A stretch of DNA of 64,000 nt from JAHCHG01 sp041745765 (GCA_041745765.1 JBGTIH010000094.1:1-64000), one strand, 5' to 3'; shown: positions 26,493-35,297, counted from the first letter of the stretch. Notes: generated from the sequence alone by a model not told the origin. Made by a program: numbers and translations.

Positions 26493-28949
26493 TTACGGTG
26501 TCGGATTTTCAGCACCGGCGGGAACAACCCACAGAGTACTCTTAATTCCTTCTCCCGTATTGCCGCCATTGACTATTGTGATACGGCTCGCATCAAATCT
26601 GCGGAAAGCGATGTGATTTCTAATCAAACGCTCACGCGCCGTAACATCTCTCGCCGGACCGTAGTTGATGATGTAGCCTCTCGCATCAGGATTGTTTTGC
26701 AGAGTTACGAAGTATTGATCAAGTCTTTGACGAATTACGTCAGCAACTAATCTTCCTAACTCATCTACCTGAGTCGAAATAACTTCATCTTCATCAATCG
26801 GCGCAGTTTCGGAACGTGTATCACGACACTCGCAGTTCGGATCAGATGAATTGAATTCAACCGTAGCTGTTACGTTTGAACCCGCCATACCCGCAGTCGT
26901 TCTGACTCTAATTGTCGAAGTTCCCTGACCGCTGATGATTTCACCCTGGCTGACAGACCAATTATAGGTTGTCGGCGAACTTCCCGGTGTAGCACTTGCC
27001 GTAAAGGTCATCGTGTCGCCCGGTCTGGTTACTCCGACAGGTCCTGAAATATCCAAGCCGGTCGGGCAGGTGCAGACAATTTCACAATCACAGGCTTCAA
27101 CTGTAATGCTTCGGGTTTGGGTTGTACCGCAAACACCGCAACCGTCGTCAACGCCTGCCGTAATCGTGTATGTTCCCGGTGAAACACCGCTCAAATCCCA
27201 ACTGACATTCGCGCCTTGTCCAACAACGCGACCGCCTGAAACGGTGTAGTTGTAGGTAAGCGGATCATTTTCAGGATCGGAAGCCGATGTGGCAACATTA
27301 ACCGACATTGAATCGGGGCAATTTGCACCTTCACGCGGTCGTTGTCCCGGACCGCAAGGCAATTTAACTACTGTATCGCTAAGCCGAACATCATTAACCG
27401 AAGGCGGAAGATTTATTCTTTGACCATCAGTTCTGATATTACGCCGTCCGGCAGTAATTTGGAATCCGAATCCGTGCGGATCACTTGATGCTGCAAATCC
27501 CGAAGGTCTGCCGCTAAATGTATTTTGGAAAGCCGGTGTGCCGCTTCCGGCAACGCTGACCGATCCCGAAAATGAATCATTATCAAAGAATCCTTCATTC
27601 TGCGAATTTGCGTGGTAACGATACCAACCGCCGATGCTCATCCAACGAGTCGGATAAACACGCGCACCTGCCAATCCTTCAATCGGACTGTTTTCAAATG
27701 CGTTCGGTGTGCGTCCACCGACATATTGGGTTGAACGGAATTCCAAAATCGGTTGGAAAAACTTATTAACCGGGAAATCAACACCGATACCGGCGATAAT
27801 TTCATCGGGACGATCTAACAGAGTTATATCATTACTCTTAATACTGCTGTTATAGATGTAGCCGATATTAGCCGAAACATTCAACCATTTACGAAGTCTG
27901 GCATCGGCAAAACCGACCAAACCGAAATCTCCGCGATTTCCCCCCGGACTTGCGCCGCGCTGTAATTGATTAAATCCGGCAAAATCATCTGCCTTATCGG
28001 CATAAAACCGATAGAACGGAATGATACCGACTCCGACCGGATTGTTCGGACTGGTAAATCTCCACTTGCCGCCTACTGTGAATGTACTGAAAGCAGATTC
28101 TCCATATGTCCGATTAAGCATCGGCGCATCCGGTAAGTAGCTGGGTTGAAGCGTAAAGACGCTCGGCGCGGTTCCTGCAGGCAAGCCTGTCGGTCCGGTC
28201 AGATTGACCGTTTGAAGAACAATACCCGGCAGTATGCCGCCGAAAACCGAACCGATACCAGGAAAGTTAGCGGCTGTGCTGCTGCTGCCGCCGGTTGGCG
28301 GTCCTAAGAGAACAAAGCCGCCCGGAAAACCGAAGATTGTTCCGGGATTAACCTGTCCTGTAATGCCGAATGTTCCGGCATTGCCGCCTGAAAAAGGAAA
28401 CTGAGTAAAAGGAGCCGATCCTGTCGGGCGGAAAACCGCTCGATTGGCAAACTGGTTTGCGCCGGGACCTTGCGGAGCTAAAACAATAGCCGGACCGCTG
28501 GTAAATTGATTTCCAATTAGCAACCGTGAATTAGGAAGGTAAAAACCTGAAAGATTTCTAGGGGAATTTACCTTTATTCCGCGATAAGCATCCGTATTGA
28601 AAAACAATTCAAAATAATCGTTTAAGCCAATTTGAAAGCTAAGCGGAACTTCAACAATATCTACATTGCCGGGATCACGGTCATAATTACTGTATGCCGC
28701 ACTAAAAGTGAACTCACCCCTTCTCAAGGTTGTTCCGTCATAAATGGTAAAAAGACCTGTAGGACCTCCCGGAGGACCTCCTGTACCGACCGTCGGTGCA
28801 TGGTTTCTTGGGTCATCATTTGATCTTAAAGTCTGGGCTGACGCTGTTACAATCAGAGCCAGCATTAGAAGCGTAGTTATAAACGCTTTTTTCGCGAGTT
28901 TCATCACATTCCTCCGCCGAAAATATTTATTAAAAAATTTAAATTTCAA
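26493..28949 (-). CDS. Outer-membrane barrel protein with PKD-like domains and OmpA-like C-terminus
   Basis: 818 residues as called. The likely start is the internal Met of MKLAKKAFITTLLMLALIVTASAQ (residue 16), giving a clean signal peptide. Residues about 50-500 alternate in beta-barrel fashion with phrases such as RGEFTFSAAYSNYDRD and VEVPLSFQIGLNDYFELFF. Two immunoglobulin/PKD-like domains follow: about 540-640, holding a Cys pair in DDGCGVCGTT, and about 645-715, starting CDCEIVCTCPTG. The last 90 residues (DPNCEC onwards, then RLDQYFVTLQNNPDARGYII and FDASRITIVNGG) resemble an OmpA-type peptidoglycan-binding tail, although the usual NxxLSxxRA motif is not clear. Probable role: cell-envelope structure. 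Large and possibly strongly expressed, given its own terminator and a long upstream gap. Confidence 0.7.
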   Translation of the reverse strand: MKFKFFNKYFRRRNVMKLAKKAFITTLLMLALIVTASAQTLRSNDDPRNHAPTVGTGGPPGGPTGLFTIYDGTTLRRGEFTFSAAYSNYDRDPGNVDIVEVPLSFQIGLNDYFELFFNTDAYRGIKVNSPRNLSGFYLPNSRLLIGNQFTSGPAIVLAPQGPGANQFANRAVFRPTGSAPFTQFPFSGGNAGTFGITGQVNPGTIFGFPGGFVLLGPPTGGSSSTAANFPGIGSVFGGILPGIVLQTVNLTGPTGLPAGTAPSVFTLQPSYLPDAPMLNRTYGESAFSTFTVGGKWRFTSPNNPVGVGIIPFYRFYADKADDFAGFNQLQRGASPGGNRGDFGLVGFADARLRKWLNVSANIGYIYNSSIKSNDITLLDRPDEIIAGIGVDFPVNKFFQPILEFRSTQYVGGRTPNAFENSPIEGLAGARVYPTRWMSIGGWYRYHANSQNEGFFDNDSFSGSVSVAGSGTPAFQNTFSGRPSGFAASSDPHGFGFQITAGRRNIRTDGQRINLPPSVNDVRLSDTVVKLPCGPGQRPREGANCPDSMSVNVATSASDPENDPLTYNYTVSGGRVVGQGANVSWDLSGVSPGTYTITAGVDDGCGVCGTTQTRSITVEACDCEIVCTCPTGLDISGPVGVTRPGDTMTFTASATPGSSPTTYNWSVSQGEIISGQGTSTIRVRTTAGMAGSNVTATVEFNSSDPNCECRDTRSETAPIDEDEVISTQVDELGRLVADVIRQRLDQYFVTLQNNPDARGYIINYGPARDVTARERLIRNHIAFRRFDASRITIVNGGNTGEGIKSTLWVVPAGAENPTP

Positions 28950-29329
28950 TAGTAGTTAGTCAAGATGCGAATAATAATACCACATTACTTCAACTAATCT
29001 ACATCAATTATTGCATACACTAAAAAACTTTCAAGTTACAAAACCTAAAAATTTAATAGCTCAACAAATAAAATATTAGTCATTTGCTGTAAATTTTATA
29101 AGCAAGTACCGCTGAAAAGTTAAAATAACTTTTATTTACTTATTTACAACTCCGTAAAACCTTACTGTATATTTTTTGGAAAATCAAGTGTTTTTAACTA
29201 ATTAAGGTTTTTTTCTTAGGTATAAATGTGGCACAGCACTTGAATATCTTCCACAAAACGGGTCAATTTTTAACATTTATGCAACAGATTTTGATTATTG
29301 ACTTCTGTCAATTCGAAAACTTAGCTTAA
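28950..29329. other. 380-base AT-rich intergenic region
   Basis: Lies upstream of the outer-membrane barrel gene and downstream of larE. It holds a small perfect hairpin (ATTGAC at 29297-29302 with GTCAAT at 29307-29312) just beyond the larE stop, without a T-tract. A ribosome binding site (GGAGGAATG, complement of about 28909-28917) sits before the probable start of the barrel gene, inside the called ORF. Nothing else is recognised. Confidence 0.5.
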
Positions 29330-30172
29330 TTATAAAACTTCATTCATCGCTCCGCTGCGGTAGCCGTGTAAATCCAGCGTTACATACCTAAAACCGATTT
29401 TGCGGAAACTTTCTGCCAATTTATTTGTAATGTCTAATTTCAGTGCGCGTTCCATTTCATCAGGCGCGATTTCCAGACGAGCCAGATCGTTGTGAACGCG
29501 AACGCGAAACTCTCTAAAACCCAGTTGACGAAGAAATTCTTCGCCTTTTTCTACTTTTGAAAGCCGTTCAATCGTTACCGGAACGCCGTAGGCAATTCTC
29601 GAAGAAAGACACGGACTTGCCGGTTGATCCCAGGTCGGAAGACCGTACTTTAAACTCAATGCTCTGATTTCTTTCTTCGTCAGACCGACTTCAATTAGAA
29701 GACTTCTCACCCCTTTTTCCTTCGCCGCAGTTCTGCCCGGACGATAATCGCCGACATCATCGGCATTTGAACCGTCCAAAACGAATGCGATTCCCTGCTT
29801 TTTCGCTTTTTTAGAAAGTTTTTCGTAAAGTTCTGTTTTGCAATGATAACAGCGATTTGACGGATTCGCCTGATAATTCGGGTTTTCCATTTCTTCAGTA
29901 TTAATCATTTCAAAATTAAAATTGAAATCTTTCGCAATTTTTTGAGCATCTTCGCGTTGTTTGCCTGAAACGCTCGGCGAAATTCCGGTTACACACAGCG
30001 CATTTTTGCCGAGTTCCTGCGTGGCGATCAAAGCCAGAAAAGAGCTGTCAACGCCGCCCGAAAAAGCAACCAACACCGATTTCATTTCACGCATCAAAGA
30101 ACGTAAATTCAGTTCCTTTTCCGGGCTGTTGAATTGTTTGATTTGTTTGTTAATTATTCGGGAATTTATCAT
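29330..30172 (-). CDS. larE: ATP-dependent sacrificial sulfur transferase LarE
   Basis: 280 residues, cytoplasmic. LarE adenylates and then thiolates the pyridinium-dicarboxylate precursor of the nickel-pincer nucleotide cofactor of lactate racemase and relatives. The PP-loop pyrophosphatase motif is SGGVDSS (39-45). Cysteines at 108 and 111 (NRCYHCK) and 188 (PCLSSRI) are the expected positions: some LarE proteins sacrifice a single Cys in the last motif, while others use three cysteines to hold an iron-sulfur cluster, and this one has three. LarB and LarC are not in the window, so it is an orphan here. A related PP-loop sulfur transferase is the alternative. Confidence 0.88.
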   Translation of the reverse strand: MINSRIINKQIKQFNSPEKELNLRSLMREMKSVLVAFSGGVDSSFLALIATQELGKNALCVTGISPSVSGKQREDAQKIAKDFNFNFEMINTEEMENPNYQANPSNRCYHCKTELYEKLSKKAKKQGIAFVLDGSNADDVGDYRPGRTAAKEKGVRSLLIEVGLTKKEIRALSLKYGLPTWDQPASPCLSSRIAYGVPVTIERLSKVEKGEEFLRQLGFREFRVRVHNDLARLEIAPDEMERALKLDITNKLAESFRKIGFRYVTLDLHGYRSGAMNEVL

Positions 30173-30347
30173 TTATAAAAAACGGGGCGCGAAAAACTTC
30201 ATAAATATAAGTGATTTCGGAACTTAAACTTAATTTGCAAATTCTATCTCAGTGGTGCATATTTACGCAACTGTTTCAATTAGATAATGTTGTGAAAAAG
30301 CATTTTTCATTTTAGCACTTTGATATTTAAATAAATCAATGTTTAAC

Positions 30348-30416
30348 ACAATTAGTTAAAGTGTAGAAAATAATTTGTGTAAGTTATTTTTTATTTTTTA
30401 CACTTTAACTAATTGT
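30348..30416. promoter_or_regulatory. 18-bp perfect inverted repeat upstream of the TPR operon
   Basis: ACAATTAGTTAAAGTGTA (30348-30365) is repeated in exact inverse orientation at 30399-30416, with a 33-base T-rich spacer. It ends 29 bases before the TPR gene start codon. It could be a pair of operator half-sites, a stable leader hairpin, or a palindromic element. The AT-rich arms and position near the start codon favour regulation. Confidence 0.55.
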
Positions 30417-30445
30417 AAAAATTTCTTGGATTTATCTTTCCATTT

Positions 30446-31915
30446 ATGATAGCCATTTTTTTTAATCTTAAAGCAAATATTTTTTCGGCAAATTATTTTC
30501 AAATTCGCAGAAAAAAAATCATTGTTTCAATTTTTGTTCTTCTTCTTTCCTTATTATCATTATCAGTTTCCATAACTTTTGCTCAGGAAGACACCGACAA
30601 CGAAAGTGATCCGGTGCAAATATTTAATGACGGTCAGGAAGCGCACGAAAAGGGCGATTTTGAAACGGCTTTGAAATTTTATGAAAAAGCTCTGGAAATT
30701 GTTCCTGAATTTCCTGAAGCGGAATATCAGCGCGGAAATGCTCTTATTTCACTCGGTAAAATGGATGAAGCCGAAAAAGCTTTCCGCAAAGCCATTGAAC
30801 TACGGCAAAATTGGACTTTACCGATGACGAGTCTGGGCGTTTTGCTTCTTCAGAAAAACGAATTTGAAGAAGCCGAACAACTTTTGACCAAAACCATTCA
30901 ATTAAGCGGTATAAACTTTTTGGCGTTTTCCGCTTTGACCGAATTACGAATCAGAACCAAAGCCTCGCCTGAAGTTTTGCGCCAACTTTTGACCAGAATT
31001 CAATATTTAACGACCAAAGCCAACCCGACGGCTTCACTCTGGGCTTCGCGTTCCGCGCTCGAACGTGCGCTCGGCGACAAAAAATCGGCGATTAACAGTT
31101 TGAGCCGGGCAATTTCGATTGATCCGTTTGATAAATTGGCTCTGTCGGAACGCGCTGAACTTTCGCTTGATGAAAGCGATTACAAAAGCGCACTCGAAGA
31201 TGCTGCAAAACTCAAACAAATGTCGCCTGATTCGGCAAATATCAATTTTTTGCTGGCGCGAATTTATGCGACTAAAGGCGATTTGGAAGAATCGGTCAAA
31301 ATTTTGGACGCGATAAAAACTCCGACCAATGAGATGTTGACATTTCGTGATAAAATAGTGGCAAGCAATTCGCAAAACGTCGAAGAATTGGAAAAGCAGC
31401 TGATAAATGACGCCAAAAATGCCGCGATTTTAGGACGTTTGTGCAATCTTTTGAGAATTGAAAATCCGCCAAAATCTTTGGATTATTGCCGCCGAGCATT
31501 TGAAGCCGAACCGAATAATTTGAATCACGCCATCGGTTACGGCGCGGCTTTAGTTACGGCGAAACAATATCCGGCGGCGATTAATCTTCTCAATCGAATA
31601 ATCGAAATAACGCCCGATAATTATACAGCCCATACAAATCTGGCAACGGCTCTTTTTTTTGCAGGACGTTATAATGAAGCCAAAGCGGAGTATCTGTGGA
31701 TTATAAAAAAACAACCCGATTTGGCAATCGCTTATTATTTTTTGGCAATTACGCACGATAATCTTCAAGAATATCTCGATGCGGCTGCCAATTATCAACA
31801 ATTTCTGCGAATCGCCGATCAAACGCAGAATAAACTGGAAATAGAAAAAGTAAATTTGCGTCTTCCGGGACTGCAAAGACTTATCAAACAAGGAAAGGGG
31901 AAAAAAGATGAATAA
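30446..31915 (+). CDS. TPR-repeat protein with N-terminal signal anchor
   Basis: 489 residues. A hydrophobic segment at about 25-46 (IIVSIFVLLLSLLSLSVSITFA then QED) is a signal peptide or anchor. The remainder is tetratricopeptide repeats: AHEKGDFETALKFYEKALEIVPEFPEAEY-type units near 60-100, then 100-170, 215-270 and 360-470 (NLATALFFAGRYNEAKAEY; YYFLAITHDNLQEYLDAAANY). TPRs mediate protein-protein contacts; the protein is probably periplasmic. It is first in an operon with two exported helical proteins (8-base overlap with the next). The start is uncertain, since an in-frame start nearer the hydrophobic segment would also give a signal peptide. Confidence 0.8.
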   Translation: MIAIFFNLKANIFSANYFQIRRKKIIVSIFVLLLSLLSLSVSITFAQEDTDNESDPVQIFNDGQEAHEKGDFETALKFYEKALEIVPEFPEAEYQRGNALISLGKMDEAEKAFRKAIELRQNWTLPMTSLGVLLLQKNEFEEAEQLLTKTIQLSGINFLAFSALTELRIRTKASPEVLRQLLTRIQYLTTKANPTASLWASRSALERALGDKKSAINSLSRAISIDPFDKLALSERAELSLDESDYKSALEDAAKLKQMSPDSANINFLLARIYATKGDLEESVKILDAIKTPTNEMLTFRDKIVASNSQNVEELEKQLINDAKNAAILGRLCNLLRIENPPKSLDYCRRAFEAEPNNLNHAIGYGAALVTAKQYPAAINLLNRIIEITPDNYTAHTNLATALFFAGRYNEAKAEYLWIIKKQPDLAIAYYFLAITHDNLQEYLDAAANYQQFLRIADQTQNKLEIEKVNLRLPGLQRLIKQGKGKKDE

Positions 31916-32546
31916 ATCAATAAATAAAAACAATCCGAAGAAAAGCCGAACTTTTAATTTTAACATTATCAATTTAGAACGGCTTAAACCTTTAGGCTGT
32001 TGTCTTTTATTGCTTATTTCAACTCTTATTTTTTCTTCTGTTTCTTTTGCCCAGGATGTTAATGTTGATGCTGATGTTCCGACATCAAATCAGGAAATAC
32101 CAAAAGATGCCGAACCGCCGCCTTTGAAGGTTATTTCTCAAGATGAAAGAGAGAAATTAAGCAAAGAAACAAATGTCAGAAATCGCACCCGGCTTTCATT
32201 AGATTTGATGAATGCGCGGCTGAAAAATGCGGAAGAATTACACTCTAAAAACCAATATCAAGAAATGTTTAAGGAAATGGGAAAATTTCACGCCTTAGTT
32301 GATAATGCTTTGTGGTATTTAAAACAAAATAATACCGGAAAAAGCGCGGTTTTAAATAATTTCAAGCGTTTGGAAATCGGTCTGCGCGCTTTTCTGCCGC
32401 GACTTGAACTAATCCGGCGTTCGCTGCCGATGAATTATGAATATTACGTCCGAACGCTGATTATCAGTGTCCGCGATGCCCGCAGCAAAGCGGTTGATCC
32501 GCTTTTCGGCAACACAGTTCTTCCGAAAGTTAGAGAAGGAAATTAG
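31908..32546 (+). CDS. Exported helical protein of unknown function (operon member 2)
   Basis: 212 residues, not recognised. A hydrophobic segment at about 30-48 (LGCCLLLLISTLIFSSVSFA then QDV) acts as signal peptide or anchor. The mature part is acidic at first (DVNVDADVPTSNQEIPKDAE), then strongly helical and charged (about 75-205), with no Cys and no known motif. Its first 8 bases overlap the TPR gene, so the two are translationally coupled, and it is followed after 48 bases by another exported helical protein of about the same size. The shared build suggests parts of one periplasmic complex. Confidence 0.65.
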   Translation: MNKSINKNNPKKSRTFNFNIINLERLKPLGCCLLLLISTLIFSSVSFAQDVNVDADVPTSNQEIPKDAEPPPLKVISQDEREKLSKETNVRNRTRLSLDLMNARLKNAEELHSKNQYQEMFKEMGKFHALVDNALWYLKQNNTGKSAVLNNFKRLEIGLRAFLPRLELIRRSLPMNYEYYVRTLIISVRDARSKAVDPLFGNTVLPKVREGN

Positions 32547-32621
32547 GCAAGAGAGCAAATTTTAACAGAAATTCTCAGTATTTTTTTATAAGATTTGCTG
32601 AATTGCATTGAATTACAAAAA

Positions 32622-33251
32622 ATGAAAACCACTAAATTTTTACTATTTATTCTAAGCATTGCGTTTTGTCTGACGCTTATTTTTCCGCAAACATCAAACG
32701 CGCAAAGACGCGATTATTTTACCGATGAAGAAATCGAATTAATCCGTGATGCCAATGAAATTGATCTGCGAATAAATGTTTTAGTCAAGGCGATTGACCG
32801 CCGTTTTTCGGTGATCAATAACGATAACTCGCAGGAAAAGCAAACCAAAAAAGATTCCGTCAAATGGGGTGAATTGCCGACCGGAACGCGTCTGCAATTG
32901 TTTTCCGATATTGCAAATATTTTACAAAAAGCGATTGATGATCTTGAAGATTTAGCCGCGCGTCAAAGTATGAATGAAAAACTGTTGAAAAATACAGGCG
33001 ACAGCGATGAAGATCAAGAAAACGCCCGTGTGCTGAGAACAAACGATAAAAAATTTCCGCTTGCCGTCCATAATTTGGCTGACGCATCCCGGAAATTTGT
33101 GCCGATGCTCGAAGCAGCTCTCGAAAACACGACCGACGAAAGAGAAAAAGGTGCGATTCTGCGCGCCCTTGAATCGTGTAATCTGATAATCGAAGGTTCG
33201 TCGCAAGTGGAAAAACCCGCATCGAATAAAAAGAATAAAAAAAGAAATTAG
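32622..33251 (+). CDS. Exported helical protein of unknown function (operon member 3)
   Basis: About 209 residues from the internal Met at 32622. The upstream in-frame ATG at 32595 would add nine residues (MLNCIELQK) before the signal peptide and is less likely. The signal is MKTTKFLLFILSIAFCLTLIF, with cleavage near TSNAQ. The mature part is helical and charged (EEIELIRDANEIDLRINVLVKAIDRRF; FPLAVHNLADASRKF) and ends in a Lys/Asn-rich tail (KPASNKKNKKRN). No family is recognised. It belongs to the TPR operon, and a hairpin terminator follows. Confidence 0.65.
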   Translation: MKTTKFLLFILSIAFCLTLIFPQTSNAQRRDYFTDEEIELIRDANEIDLRINVLVKAIDRRFSVINNDNSQEKQTKKDSVKWGELPTGTRLQLFSDIANILQKAIDDLEDLAARQSMNEKLLKNTGDSDEDQENARVLRTNDKKFPLAVHNLADASRKFVPMLEAALENTTDEREKGAILRALESCNLIIEGSSQVEKPASNKKNKKRN

Positions 33252-33283
33252 CTGTTAAAAACCAAGTCGAATTTATCTCTAAA

Positions 33284-33310
33284 AGAAGGCGAACAAACAC
33301 TTTGCCTTCT
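33284..33310 (+). terminator. Hairpin after the TPR operon
   Basis: AGAAGGC (33284-33290) pairs with GCCTTCT (33304-33310) across a 13-base loop and is followed by ATATTTTTC. Short stem, so moderate confidence. Confidence 0.5.
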
Positions 33311-33372
33311 ATATTTTTCTTTAAAAAAAAGTTAAACTGTCGGAACTACATTACAAAATTTCCAAAATATAT

Positions 33373-34659
33373 ATGAAAACTACATTTTTTTCCGTTGCTT
33401 TTGTCTTAACCTTTGTCTTTTCCGCCTTCGCGCAAACGATGCCGCAGGGTGCCGACCCCAAACTCTGGGAAAAGGCTCTGAAAATTCATAAAAACACCGT
33501 CGTTGTTGACGGTCATAACGACATCACATCGCCGATGGTTGATGAGGATTTCACGCTCAGCGAAAATTCGCTCGGCAGATTTCATCGCGGCGGTTTAACC
33601 CCGTTTCACTCGGATTTAAATCGCTTGAAACAATCGGGCATTACGGGAAATTTTTTCTCGATCTATGTTTCCGGCGCGACCTTAAAAACCGGCGGCGCGA
33701 TGCGGCGGGCGATGGATATGATTGACGCGACCTACCGCGAAGCCGAACGCCATCCGAACGATTTGACGATGTGCTTTACGGTGGACGACATCCGCCGCGC
33801 CAAAAAACAAGGGAAAATGTGCCTTTTAATGGGCATCGAAGGCGGTTACGCGATTGAAAATTCGCTCTACGCGCTCAGGAATTTTTATCGTCTCGGCATT
33901 CGTTATATGACCTTGACGCACAATGTTACTCTCGATTGGGCGGACGCGCACAATGACGAAAAACGCAACAATGGTCTTTCGCCGTTTGGCAAAGAAGTCG
34001 TCCGCGAGATGAATCGTCTGGGAATTTTAGTTGATATTTCGCACGTTTCGGACAAAGTGATGCACGACGTTCTTGACATCTCGACCGCGCCGATCATCGC
34101 TTCGCATTCCGGCGTGCGCGGCGTTGCCAATCACACGCGCAACGTGCCTGACGACGTTCTAAAAAGACTTTCCAAAAACGGCGGCGTTATAATGGTCGTC
34201 TTTTATCCTTCGTTTTTAGACGAACGCAGCAACCGCGAAGAAAACGAACGCTCCGCGCGCCTGCGCCCGCAAATGGAGGCTTTGCGCGAAAAATACAAAG
34301 ACGACGATGACAAATATAACGAAGAACGCCGTAAACTTCTGGCGGCAAATCCGATTTATCTGCCTAGCTACACGCGCATTGTTGACCATATAGATCACAT
34401 AAAAAACGTGGTCGGAATTGACCATGCCGCGCTCGGTTCGGATTACGACGGCGTTCCCAGCCTACCCGCAGGAATGCGCGGCGCGGAAGACACCGTTCTG
34501 GTAACTTACGAAATGCTCCGGCGTGGTTATTCGGAAACCGACATCCGCAAAGTATTGGGCGAAAATTTCCTACGCGCAATGAAAAAAGCCGAACATGTTG
34601 CCCGGATCAATACTCGAAAGATCAGCAAAGACGGCAGTTTGATGAAACTAAACAAATAG
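33373..34659 (+). CDS. Dipeptidase, peptidase family M19 (renal dipeptidase-like)
   Basis: 428 residues with a signal peptide (MKTTFFSVAFVLTFVFSAFA). M19 enzymes are zinc-dependent dipeptidases. The first metal-binding motif is VDGHND with His48 and Asp50; the bridging-Glu region is LLMGIEGGYAI near 155, followed by the His pair regions VDISHVSD (near 222) and IIASHSGVRG (near 240), and GSDYDGVPS near 357. All expected metal sites are present. A charged helical insertion of about 50 residues (about 275-330) lies before the last metal site. It probably acts in the periplasm on dipeptides. It has its own upstream gap of 121 bases. An asparaginase-like remnant follows. Confidence 0.92.
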   Translation: MKTTFFSVAFVLTFVFSAFAQTMPQGADPKLWEKALKIHKNTVVVDGHNDITSPMVDEDFTLSENSLGRFHRGGLTPFHSDLNRLKQSGITGNFFSIYVSGATLKTGGAMRRAMDMIDATYREAERHPNDLTMCFTVDDIRRAKKQGKMCLLMGIEGGYAIENSLYALRNFYRLGIRYMTLTHNVTLDWADAHNDEKRNNGLSPFGKEVVREMNRLGILVDISHVSDKVMHDVLDISTAPIIASHSGVRGVANHTRNVPDDVLKRLSKNGGVIMVVFYPSFLDERSNREENERSARLRPQMEALREKYKDDDDKYNEERRKLLAANPIYLPSYTRIVDHIDHIKNVVGIDHAALGSDYDGVPSLPAGMRGAEDTVLVTYEMLRRGYSETDIRKVLGENFLRAMKKAEHVARINTRKISKDGSLMKLNK

Positions 34660-34813
34660 ACGGACAATAGTCCAAAATGAAAAACGAAAAAATGCGGCAA
34701 ACGAAGCGATAAATTATCTCACTAAAATCGGTGTCGAAGGCGGTTTGATCGCGGTTGATTCAGCGGGAAATGTCGTTTTGGATTTTAACTGCGAGGGAAT
34801 GTCTCAGCTTTAG
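34652..34813 (+). pseudogene. Remnant of an isoaspartyl peptidase/type 2 asparaginase C-terminus
   Basis: An open frame without a start codon. From about 34695 it reads NAANEAINYLTKIGVEGGLIA, then VDSAGNVVLDFNCEGM, matching the end of plant-type (Ntn-hydrolase) asparaginases and isoaspartyl peptidases, where this region normally reads GGVIAID...F.T.GM. The catalytic Thr and everything before it are absent. The frame stops (SQL then TAG, 34811-34813) inside a long palindrome that begins at 34798. The parent enzyme releases amino acids from beta-aspartyl peptides, which are the product of cyanophycinase, encoded nearby. Confidence 0.7.
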
Positions 34814-34863
34814 TTAATCTCGCCAACAAGTTTGTTGTCGAGATTTACCAAAGCTGAGACATT
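34798..34863. repeat. 66-bp near-perfect palindrome at the end of the asparaginase remnant
   Basis: AATGTCTCAGCTTT...AATCTCG (34798-34822) pairs with CGAGATT...AAAGCTGAGACATT (34839-34863), 23 of 25 positions. The loop itself contains CAACAA-GT-TTGTTG, so the whole element can fold into one long hairpin with a two-base tip. There is no T-tract after it. It may be a small mobile palindrome rather than a terminator. Confidence 0.7.
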
Positions 34864-34883
34864 AAATTATTTTTTATTAGACA

Positions 34884-35297
34884 ATGAACTCTGTAATAAT
34901 AAAATCCAGAAATTCTGCAGAACTCCAATTGTCAGATCTCGAAGGATTACTTAATCGAAAAGGACGAGAATATTATCGAGTAACCGTAAATTCGAAAAAC
35001 CTCGCAGCTACCGCCAAAGTCTATGCTTATCAACCGGGCAGCCAATTAATACATTTCTTTGATGATTTAGCCGCGAATTGGAAAGGCTGGAAAGGCGAAA
35101 AACAATGGCAATCTCTCGAAGGTGAATTTACACTTTCGTGTGAATCAGATAGTCTTGGTCATATTTTAATGGAAGTTTCGCTTATTTCTGGCTTTTATGA
35201 AGATGATTGGAATATAAAAGTCCCGATTGTCTTGGAGGCAGGTCAGTTGGAAAAAATCGCCTTAGATATAAAACATTTTTTTCTCAAACCTGTTTAG
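34884..35297 (+). CDS. DUF6228-like protein
   Basis: 137 residues, cytoplasmic, no Cys-rich or membrane part. The pattern FFDDLAANWKGWKGEKQW, then SLEGEFTLSCESDSLGHI, then GQLEKIALDIKHFF fits the DUF6228 family as I remember it. Its function is unknown; some members sit where immunity proteins of toxin systems are found. It stands alone between the palindrome and a toxin-antitoxin-like pair, in a zone of gene decay, so it may be acquired DNA. The assignment rests on recalled pattern only. Confidence 0.55.
   Translation: MNSVIIKSRNSAELQLSDLEGLLNRKGREYYRVTVNSKNLAATAKVYAYQPGSQLIHFFDDLAANWKGWKGEKQWQSLEGEFTLSCESDSLGHILMEVSLISGFYEDDWNIKVPIVLEAGQLEKIALDIKHFFLKPV

Noticed and set aside
29229..29243. 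TGGCAC-N5-TTGA, resembling a sigma-54 promoter
   Set aside because: It points to the plus strand, where no gene follows; the next gene (larE) is on the minus strand, and the -12 GC is not met.
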